A stretch of 8,166 nt of DNA. Source: Nitrospira sp. (GTDB taxonomy: Bacteria; Nitrospirota; Thermodesulfovibrionia; Thermodesulfovibrionales; SM23-35). This document shows, in pieces, positions 1 to 5,296 of the stretch. The position numbers and the translations under genes were made by a program. The notes beneath the pieces are model-generated. The model ran no database searches. It was not told where the DNA came from and was given only the letters and a program-made list of their open reading frames with translations. Numbering within the stretch: the first letter of the stretch is position 1; each line of letters begins with the position of its first letter. The DNA lies in assembly GCA_016873575.1 (NCBI GenBank), contig VGWY01000116.1, positions 1 to 8,166 of the forward strand. Reading direction: 5' to 3'.

Positions 1-94
1 TTTCTGTGAGATAAATGCATTTTATTAGCACTACACTTTTTGAGGATTTAAAATAAGAAATGGCTTAAATAAAGGATTTGTTGGCTTAAAGAGC

Positions 95-946
95 TTATTT
101 TTTAGGCTCAGGTTGTTGAACATAAGTTACTAAAGGTTCCTTTCGTGATAATAACTCCAAATCTGCTCCTGTTATTCGGGCTAATTTTATAAGCTCGGTA
201 TTTGTGTAGAAATGGCTTGGCCATTTATTCCGTTTATTGTTGTTAGCCTCCTTAGAAAGTAGTGCTGCATTTTCTTTTGTTAATGGATATAACCAACTTG
301 ATGGTAATATATGGTCGATTTCCCAGGTACTACGTTTATTTTCATCTAACTTAACTCCTGTTTTAAAACATCTGTTATTAAATCTCTTAAATAACTCATC
401 TATATCTATAGTTTCATTTTCACCCTCAAGCAACAAATCAGCAATGCGCCTTCTTATATTTGATTCATATAATTGTTGCTTTGTTCTTTTGGGATTCAAG
501 TAAGCATTAATTGCACCTTTACAGCTTCTACATTCCATTTGCTTTTCTAAAGGCCCCCACTCAGAATGTTTACTGAATGCATGAGAAGGTAAAATACGGC
601 CGCAAGCATTACATTGCTTCCAATAAGCCTCTTTATTTTCGGTAGCTATTCTGAAGAAGGCATGCCAAAATCTTTGACATTTTATAGAATCTGGGTCTGT
701 ATATTCAGAAGGCCATTCTTTAAAAGGTAAAGGAGAATCCTTGCTATGCAGAAAATCGCATTCTTTACACCGCCATTCTGCCGTATTATAAGTATCATTT
801 GGGTCTAATAATGTATTTCCAATCGAAAATAAATTAAGAGTCTCGCAGGCAAGACAAACATATCCTATCCATGCATCATGTACTTTTTTGCCGATGCCCT
901 TTATTCGTAGCAACCCTGTTTTATGTCTTGTTTTTCTTCGAGACAT
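95..946 (-). CDS. HNH endonuclease-like protein with two zinc ribbons
   Basis: The 283-residue product is probably a nuclease. It has two paired-cysteine modules, C31-x2-C34 with C60-x2-C63, and C112-x2-C115 with C139-x2-C142, which look like zinc ribbons. A C-terminal HNH-type core follows: a WEIDHILP segment with His212 after Asp211, Asn226 in ENAALL, and the NNNKRNKWPS stretch near 235-244. That arrangement (DH, then N, then N/K) is typical of HNH endonucleases, including restriction-like ones. The N-terminus is basic and no signal peptide is visible. The ATG at 944-946 has only a weak AGG upstream, while a TATAAT hexamer on the minus strand (957-962) lies 10 bases before it, so a very short or absent leader is possible. 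Base composition looks more AT-rich than in ligA, which hints at transfer. No methyltransferase is present in the window, so a restriction role is unproven. The HNH assignment is firm; the biological role is not. Confidence 0.75.
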   Translation of the reverse strand: MSRRKTRHKTGLLRIKGIGKKVHDAWIGYVCLACETLNLFSIGNTLLDPNDTYNTAEWRCKECDFLHSKDSPLPFKEWPSEYTDPDSIKCQRFWHAFFRIATENKEAYWKQCNACGRILPSHAFSKHSEWGPLEKQMECRSCKGAINAYLNPKRTKQQLYESNIRRRIADLLLEGENETIDIDELFKRFNNRCFKTGVKLDENKRSTWEIDHILPSSWLYPLTKENAALLSKEANNNKRNKWPSHFYTNTELIKLARITGADLELLSRKEPLVTYVQQPEPKK

Positions 947-1068
947 AACCTGTAAAATTATAACTTAATCAAGGTAAATAGGATAGAGTGCCTATTCTGC
1001 TGTAGTCATCCACCTGCTCCGGAACCAACGGAGAAGTGGACGGCTTCGCAGCGGAATCACTGATCAAT

Positions 1069-1230
1069 TCAATGGACACCATACTTAATTATTTTTACAT
1101 GTAGATTCAGGCCGGATTTCTGAGCGCATAGCGATCTGCCCAGCTCCTTATCAATCGCCTCAATAAAATTGCCATCCCCCAGAGGGCAACCAATACGTTC
1201 CTTATTGTTCTGTTGATAAGTTTTGTACTC
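1069..1230 (-). pseudogene. C-terminal remnant of a REP-associated tyrosine transposase (RAYT-like)
   Basis: Directly after the ligA TGA, in the same reading frame, the minus strand stays open for about 53 codons and ends at a TGA at 1069-1071. The peptide contains ERIGCPLGDGNFIEAIDKEL followed by GRSL, then AQKSG. This resembles the usual tail of REP-associated tyrosine transposases (a T-G-R-P-L-G segment, then F-[IV]-E, then L-G-R-x-L, then K-x-G). The catalytic HUH and Tyr region is absent and no start codon or ribosome site is visible, so this is a fragment, not a working gene. A second open stretch follows in another frame (about 975-1080; peptide includes AAKPSTSPLVPEQVDDY), which I do not recognise. 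Identification rests on motif memory only. Confidence 0.5.
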
Positions 1231-3252
1231 TCACTTTCCTATTATCTTTAACAGATCCTCATAGGATAAAGTCTTTACCCCGAGGGCTTTTGCCTTCTGG
1301 AGCTTTGAGCCGGGTTCTTCTCCGACAATAAGATAGTTCGTACTTTTGGATACTGAAGATGAGGCATGGCCACCAAGGCTTTCAATGAGATTCTCTACCT
1401 CATCCCTTGGTTTTGACAATGTGCCAGTTATCACAAATGTGAGACCCTCGAGGGGTAATTTCTCTTTCTTCTTACCCGCAAAGTCAGGATTTGTTATATT
1501 GAGCCCCAATGATTTCAACGTATCAAGTGTCTTTATATTCTCAGGGTCATTGAAGAAGTCAGATATTGAGTATGCAATCTTTTCACCCATCTGCCTTATC
1601 TCCATAATCCGTTCGGGTTTTACTCTATACAGATCTTCAAGTTTTTCGAAGTTTTTTGCGAGGAGCTTTGCAGCATACTCGCCCACATGGATTATGCCAA
1701 GGGCATAGAGGAATCGGGAAAGTGTTGTATGTTTACTTTTTTCGATTGCATCTATGAGGTTCTGGGCTGATTTTTCAGCAAATCGGGGAAGATCGAGGAG
1801 GTATTCTTTTTTCAATCTATACATATCCACAAAAAGCCTGATGAGTCCCCTTGAATAAAGGAGTTCCACATTCTTTTCACCGAGTCCTTCAATATCCATG
1901 GCACCTCTTGATGCAAAGTGCCGTATCCTTTCCTGAACCTGCGCCGCACAATTGAGGCCAACGCACCTCACAGCTACTTCACCTTCTTCCCGCACTACCT
2001 TACTGCCACAGACAGGACACCTCTCTGGAATAGGGAAGGGCTGCTCTTTCCCGGCCCTCTTATCTTTTATTACTGTCACGACATGGGGGATAACATCTCC
2101 AGCCCTTTCAACAACAACGGTATCGCCTACCTTTATATCCTTCCTCTCCATCTCATCCCAGTTATGTAATGTGGAACGAGAGACGGTAACACCACCGATC
2201 CTTACAGGTTCAAAAACGGCAACAGGGGTTATGACGCCTGTCCTTCCGACACTTGGGAGGATCTCCTTTATCCTGGTGGTCCCCTGATGGGCAGGAAATT
2301 TGTATGCAATAGCCCATCGCGGCTCTCTTGTCTTTATACCAAGAAGTCTTTGTAAATCAAAGTCATTAACCTTTATGACAGATCCATCTGTCTCGAAGGA
2401 AAATGTCCTCCGTTTTTCCTCAAGCTCTCCAATTATATTTATGATCTTTTGAATTCCTTTTTCACGCTTTACTATTGCAGGGATGGGAAATCTTGCCTTC
2501 TCAAGCCACTTGATGAATTCCCTCTGACTCTTGAATTCCATACCCGTGACTGCACCTATCCCATAGCATGCAAGATGAAGTTTACGTGCTGCTGTAATCG
2601 AAGGATCAAGCTGCCTCACCGAGCCGGCAGCAGCATTCCTCGGATTTGCAAAGAGCGGCTCACCTTTCTTCTCCCGCTCTTTGTTCAAAGCCTCAAACTC
2701 ATCAATATCCATATATACCTCGCCACGGATATCAATCTCATCAGGTATTTCTCCACCACCTTCTATCTTCAAGGGAACAGACTTGATTGTTCTGATGTTC
2801 TGAGTAACATCCTCCCCTTCATAGCCATCACCTCTTGTGGATGCCCTGTAAAGAAGTCCATTCCTGTATGTCAGCTCGATTGCAAGGCCGTCATACTTTG
2901 GCTCAACAGTATATTCAATATCCTCATCAGATTTGAGAAACCTCTTAACCCTTGTGTCAAACTCCCTTACCTCATCATGTGAAAATGCATTATCAAGTGA
3001 CAGCATGGGTTCGGTATGCCTTACCTTTTCGAATTTATCGAGAGGAGAAGCTCCGACTCGCTGAGTTGGAGAGTCAGGAAGGATATAATGGTACTTCTCT
3101 TCAAGTTCCTTCAGGTGAAGATAGAGTCTGTCATACTCCTCATCTGAAATAACAGGTGAGTCAAGAACATAGTAGCGATAGCAATGATAGGTAAGCTCTT
3201 TAACAAGTTTCTCTATCCCTTGCTTGATATCCTTTGGAATCTTGTCTGTCAT
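1231..3252 (-). CDS. ligA: NAD-dependent DNA ligase LigA
   Basis: Seals nicks in duplex DNA during replication and repair, using NAD+ to adenylate its lysine and releasing NMN. The 673 residues match the normal full length. Domains in order: the NMN-binding Ia domain (about 1-70; Tyr22-His23, Asp37, Tyr40-Asp41); the adenylation domain with motif I EPKYDG (nucleophile Lys119), TRGDGYEGEDVT at 139-150, NPRN at 203-206, TDGSVIKVND at 288-297 and WAIAYKFP at 313-320 (Lys318); the OB fold (about 325-405; SVGRTGVITPVA, AGDVIPHVV); a four-cysteine zinc finger (C412, C415, C430, C435); helix-hairpin-helix repeats (about 440-585); and a C-terminal BRCT domain (about 598-673) with the GxxGG-like LGGHASSSVSKSTNYLIVG. 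The start ATG is preceded by AAGGAAG. pncC lies upstream on the same strand across a 208-bp gap filled with repeats, so co-transcription is possible but not certain. All catalytic motifs are intact. Confidence 0.97.
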   Translation of the reverse strand: MTDKIPKDIKQGIEKLVKELTYHCYRYYVLDSPVISDEEYDRLYLHLKELEEKYHYILPDSPTQRVGASPLDKFEKVRHTEPMLSLDNAFSHDEVREFDTRVKRFLKSDEDIEYTVEPKYDGLAIELTYRNGLLYRASTRGDGYEGEDVTQNIRTIKSVPLKIEGGGEIPDEIDIRGEVYMDIDEFEALNKEREKKGEPLFANPRNAAAGSVRQLDPSITAARKLHLACYGIGAVTGMEFKSQREFIKWLEKARFPIPAIVKREKGIQKIINIIGELEEKRRTFSFETDGSVIKVNDFDLQRLLGIKTREPRWAIAYKFPAHQGTTRIKEILPSVGRTGVITPVAVFEPVRIGGVTVSRSTLHNWDEMERKDIKVGDTVVVERAGDVIPHVVTVIKDKRAGKEQPFPIPERCPVCGSKVVREEGEVAVRCVGLNCAAQVQERIRHFASRGAMDIEGLGEKNVELLYSRGLIRLFVDMYRLKKEYLLDLPRFAEKSAQNLIDAIEKSKHTTLSRFLYALGIIHVGEYAAKLLAKNFEKLEDLYRVKPERIMEIRQMGEKIAYSISDFFNDPENIKTLDTLKSLGLNITNPDFAGKKKEKLPLEGLTFVITGTLSKPRDEVENLIESLGGHASSSVSKSTNYLIVGEEPGSKLQKAKALGVKTLSYEDLLKIIGK

Positions 3253-3265
3253 TCTTCCTTATTCT

Positions 3266-3365
3266 GTCATTCTGGCTTGTCCAGAATCCCTCTTAACATA
3301 ATTCGTCATTCTGACTTGTTCGGAATCATTCTTTTTCTGAAAGATTCCCGACAAGCGGGAATGAC
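3266..3365. repeat. Three copies of a 23-nt hairpin-type unit (two direct, one inverted)
   Basis: Units at 3266-3288 and 3305-3327 on the plus strand and 3343-3365 on the minus strand share the form GTCATTC, a variable pair of bases, CTTGT, a second variable stretch, GAATC. The first two are direct copies 39 nt apart and the third is inverted, so copies two and three can fold into a long hairpin in the transcript between pncC and ligA. The third copy also folds by itself (ATTCCCG against CGGGAAT). The unit begins and ends like the repeat at 4158-4251 and probably belongs to the same broad family of intergenic palindromes. Confidence 0.8.
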
Positions 3366-3460
3366 ATTCAAGCTGTCTTACGTATGAAGATATAGTAATA
3401 ACAATGTTTCAAAATTTCTCTTTGCCCTCTGTGTTATCTGTGGTTAATTAAGTCTTTGCA

Positions 3461-3949
3461 TTATATATTTTTTTCTATCACTTCAATGAGAAATTTAAGT
3501 GCTAATAAGGATGCCTTCCCTTTGTTTCCCTCTCTATCTCCTGTTAACCTCAACTCTCTTGAAAAAGTCTGTCCCTCTGTGCTTACTGCTATATAAACAA
3601 GCCCCTTGTCTTTGCCCTCAAGTACATCAGGCCCAAGGTTGCCTGTGGTTGAAAGGGAGTAATCAGTTCCTGTCAAAGACCTTACCTTCTCAGCCATCTC
3701 TCTTGCAGTTTCCTCACTAACTACTCCATATTGGGATATGATTTCAGAAGAGACACCGAGAATACCTTTTTTAGATTCGATGGAGTAAGACACAACTCCT
3801 GCCTCAAAAAAATTACTTGCCCCTGCAAGACTTGTAATATAGTGACTTATGAGCCCTCCTGTACATGATTCAGCTACTGAAAGGGTTAAGCCCTTTTTCT
3901 TGAAAAGTTCATGCGCCTTTTGGATGACCTCTGAAGTCTCTTTATCCAT
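3461..3949 (-). CDS. pncC: Stand-alone CinA C-terminal domain protein, NMN amidohydrolase
   Basis: The 162-residue protein is a single CinA C-terminal domain, the length of E. coli PncC, without the N-terminal CinA (MoaB-like) domain. Family members deamidate nicotinamide mononucleotide to nicotinate mononucleotide in the cytoplasm for NAD resynthesis. The catalytic AESCTGG signature is present (nucleophile Ser28), and SYSIESKKG supplies Tyr55 and Lys60 in the positions of the family's Tyr and Lys. The later TGIAGP-type loop reads TTGNLGPDVLEG (101-112) here, with two residues changed and no glycine pair, so substrate preference might differ. LKFLIEVIEK closes the usual C-terminal helix. The start ATG at 3947-3949 has no evident Shine-Dalgarno; a short inverted repeat (TTAACA and TGTTAA, 3959-3973) lies just upstream. 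The downstream ligA gene makes the likely substrate. Confidence 0.88.
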   Translation of the reverse strand: MDKETSEVIQKAHELFKKKGLTLSVAESCTGGLISHYITSLAGASNFFEAGVVSYSIESKKGILGVSSEIISQYGVVSEETAREMAEKVRSLTGTDYSLSTTGNLGPDVLEGKDKGLVYIAVSTEGQTFSRELRLTGDREGNKGKASLLALKFLIEVIEKNI

Positions 3950-3980
3950 ATGAATTTTTTAACAGCTTGTTAAATCTTTT

Positions 3981-4054
3981 CGCAGGCTAAAGCCTGCGGC
4001 TACAAAATATAACACATTAATAATCGATGATGTAGTCGCACCCTTTAGGGTGCG
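3981..4054. repeat. REP doublet (REPIN-like) with GTAG feet
   Basis: Two 23-nt units face each other: 3981-4003 (read on the minus strand) and 4032-4054 (read on the plus strand). Each has a GTAG tetranucleotide at its 5' foot, one linker base, then a 7-bp stem with a TTTA loop. The stem of one reads CGCAGGC with GCCTGCG, and of the other CGCACCC with GGGTGCG. Two adjacent base pairs differ with full compensation, so pairing is retained. GTAG-footed hairpins in inverted pairs are the classic architecture of REP sequences mobilised by RAYT transposases in E. coli and Pseudomonas. The spacer between the units is 28 nt. Confidence 0.8.
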
Positions 4055-4080
4055 TTTCTATCTCTTCTTTACAGAATGAA

Positions 4081-4108
4081 GGATACAAGATGCAGGATGC
4101 AAGATGCA
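4081..4108. repeat. Heptamer tandem repeat RGATGCA, four copies
   Basis: Four successive 7-nt units occupy this stretch: GGATACA, AGATGCA, GGATGCA, AGATGCA. They match the consensus RGATGCA with a single departure. The array is intergenic. Its period is shared with two other arrays in this window (7858-7885 and 8019-8053), although the unit sequences differ. Confidence 0.8.
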
Positions 4109-4113
4109 TGTTT

Positions 4114-4130
4114 AAGTTATAATATAACTT
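4114..4130. promoter_or_regulatory. 17-nt palindrome containing a TATAAT hexamer
   Basis: AAGTTATA and TATAACTT are perfect inverted copies around a single central A. The left half includes TATAAT at 4118-4123, a consensus -10 hexamer pointing toward the hydrolase gene about 170 bp downstream. An operator overlapping a promoter would look like this. No TTGACA-like -35 stands 17 bases upstream, where the heptamer array lies, so the promoter reading is weak. Confidence 0.3.
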
Positions 4131-4157
4131 TCGCAGAACCAATAATAACATAGTGTT

Positions 4158-4251
4158 GTCATTTCCGCCCCGTATCGAAGTACGGGATAAACTCCAGCGG
4201 GAATCCAGTGAGAAATAAAAGGACTGGATTCCGTGTCAAACACGGAATGAC
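4158..4251. repeat. Inverted-repeat doublet with nested hairpins
   Basis: The element begins GTCATT (4158-4163) and ends AATGAC (4246-4251), so its tips are inverted. Inside are a 6-bp hairpin (CCCGTA 4169-4174 with TACGGG 4181-4186), a 10-bp stem (GGAATCCAGT 4200-4209 with ACTGGATTCC 4223-4232) around a 13-nt loop, and a 9-bp hairpin (ATTCCGTGT 4228-4236 with ACACGGAAT 4240-4248). It can be read as two facing copies of one unit that starts GTCATT and ends GGAATCCAGT, each with its own inner hairpin; the copies are about 52 and 29 nt long. The last two stems share bases and therefore exclude one another. The same end sequences appear in the repeat at 3266-3365. Confidence 0.75.
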
Positions 4252-4291
4252 GACTAAATGACAACTGCAAAAGTTGTATTACAATTAATTG

Positions 4292-5296
4292 ATGAACCTT
4301 GATATCGTATTGCACAGGGGCAGCATTGACAAGCCTGCTATTATTTTCATCCATGGTCTTGGCATGGATAAGGATATATGGGTCAATCCATCCCAATCCC
4401 GTATCCTTGGGGGGATGTATCCTTTAAAGGCTCTCCTGAGTAAAAAACATCCACATACTGAATATGAAGGGGACAGTCCCGATTCTAATCCCCCCTTGCC
4501 CCCCTTTAGTAAAGGGGGGATGGGGGGATTATTGGTCCGTAAATCAGGGACAGTCCTCGACGATACTCTGCAAAGCCTGTTTGATGACCTCAGGCTTAAA
4601 GGGTACACCGTAATCACATGGAGCCAGCAACGACCTGCCAGCCCTATATATTATGTCGTCTCAGAATTAAAAGAGGTTATCAAAATTGCGAACGAGAATA
4701 AATTGACTGATGCCGGGATGATACTCATTGGCCACAGCAGGGGAGGGCTTATCGGAAGGAAATATCTCATGAAGGAAGATAAGTCTGTACGAGGTCTGAT
4801 AACAATCTCTACTCCTCATAAAGGAAGCTCTATAGCTAAGCTGGTCAGTTATTTATCTCCTCTTGCGCCTGTAATAAATCCCCTTTTTCATGAAGGTGAC
4901 AAAGGGACATTTTCCTTTGCAATGAAGCGAATTCTTAATTTTCTCAAAAGTAAGGCTTTGAAAGAGCTTCTTCCTGACTCGCACTTCTTTAAATCTCTTA
5001 AAGATGGGCCACTTGATTTGGTATATTATATCTCTGCTGGAGGCACGGACCCGACACTTTTCAATATTTACAATTTGTCTATCCCTGATATCTTCGAGAA
5101 GGTTATCCCCGAAAGTCTTTATCCTGACGAATTTAAAAAAGGCAAGGGAGATGGGTTAGTATCTGCAGAGAGTTCAAGGATTCCATGGTGTAATGAGCAC
5201 TATGACTTTGATTTCAACCATGCACAGATATTGTTTGATGAAGGTGCAAGAGAAACGCTGGTCAAAGCGATAGAGAGGATTAATGAGAAGAAGTAG
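4292..5296 (+). CDS. Alpha/beta hydrolase (lipase/esterase-like)
   Basis: A 334-residue alpha/beta-hydrolase-fold protein. Visible elements are the oxyanion segment FIHGLG (His21-Gly22), the nucleophile elbow GHSRGG (Ser149), a late GKGDGLVS with Asp287 as probable acid, and His310 in the FNHAQI segment as probable base. TPHKGSS after the elbow and the GDGLVS acid loop are reminiscent of PGAP1-like and lipase-type members. The substrate cannot be told. No signal peptide is visible, so it is probably cytoplasmic. I chose ATG 4292; a TTG lies one codon earlier at 4289, and neither has a clear Shine-Dalgarno. Residues 66-79 are encoded by a palindromic repeat (separate entry), placed in the loop between the oxyanion strand and the next helix, where extra residues should be tolerated. 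The 3' end overlaps the convergent TonB-type gene by 17 bp. Confidence 0.85.
   Translation: MNLDIVLHRGSIDKPAIIFIHGLGMDKDIWVNPSQSRILGGMYPLKALLSKKHPHTEYEGDSPDSNPPLPPFSKGGMGGLLVRKSGTVLDDTLQSLFDDLRLKGYTVITWSQQRPASPIYYVVSELKEVIKIANENKLTDAGMILIGHSRGGLIGRKYLMKEDKSVRGLITISTPHKGSSIAKLVSYLSPLAPVINPLFHEGDKGTFSFAMKRILNFLKSKALKELLPDSHFFKSLKDGPLDLVYYISAGGTDPTLFNIYNLSIPDIFEKVIPESLYPDEFKKGKGDGLVSAESSRIPWCNEHYDFDFNHAQILFDEGARETLVKAIERINEKK
4487..4530. repeat. 44-nt palindromic element inside the hydrolase gene
   Basis: Nested inverted arms are visible: AATCCCCCC (4487-4495) with GGGGGGATT (4522-4530), and CCCCCCTTT (4499-4507) with AAAGGGGGG (4511-4519) around an AGT loop. It is translated in frame as NPPLPPFSKGGMGG. 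A copy of identical length with 38 of 44 bases the same lies at 5668-5711 in the TonB-type gene. Ten-base direct copies of GGGACAGTCC stand on either side (4470-4479 and 4547-4556). Confidence 0.9.

Larger units (their letters stand above)
3950..4288. other. Divergent intergenic region filled with repeats
   Basis: These 339 bases separate the leftward pncC from the rightward hydrolase gene and contain no credible gene. They hold, from left to right, a small inverted repeat (3959-3973), a REP doublet (3981-4054), a heptamer array (4081-4108), a 17-nt palindrome (4114-4130) and a long inverted-repeat doublet (4158-4251). Promoters for both genes should be here. The only clear promoter-like hexamer is the TATAAT inside the palindrome, and no good -35 match stands at the expected distance from it. 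Confidence 0.8.

Noticed and set aside
61..89. Nine-base direct repeat TGGCTTAAA at 61-69 and 81-89 downstream of the HNH gene
   Set aside because: Short and in AT-rich DNA; no hairpin or U-run makes it a terminator, and chance is a sufficient explanation.
1346..2982. Several plus-strand open frames inside ligA
   Set aside because: They are antisense to an intact, well-conserved ligase gene and their products show no recognisable motifs.
3266..3365. Possible CRISPR array
   Set aside because: Only three units, one inverted, with 16-nt spacers of unequal origin and no cas genes; a palindromic intergenic repeat explains it.
3414..3450. CTCTGTG/ATCTGTG near-repeat before ligA
   Set aside because: It looks like a decayed short repeat of 9-nt step, but only two similar copies remain, so it is too weak to list as a feature.
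4158..4251. Possible tRNA because of the cloverleaf potential
   Set aside because: No T-loop GTTCGA-type sequence, no proper anticodon arm and no acceptor stem of correct length; the symmetry fits an inverted repeat instead.
4289..4291. TTG as the hydrolase start
   Set aside because: An ATG follows immediately and is normally preferred; no ribosome site favours the TTG.
4112..4617. Minus-strand open frames at the start of the hydrolase gene
   Set aside because: They run through palindromic repeats and antisense to conserved hydrolase motifs; the NPPIPPLLKGGKGG peptide is just the palindrome read on the other strand.
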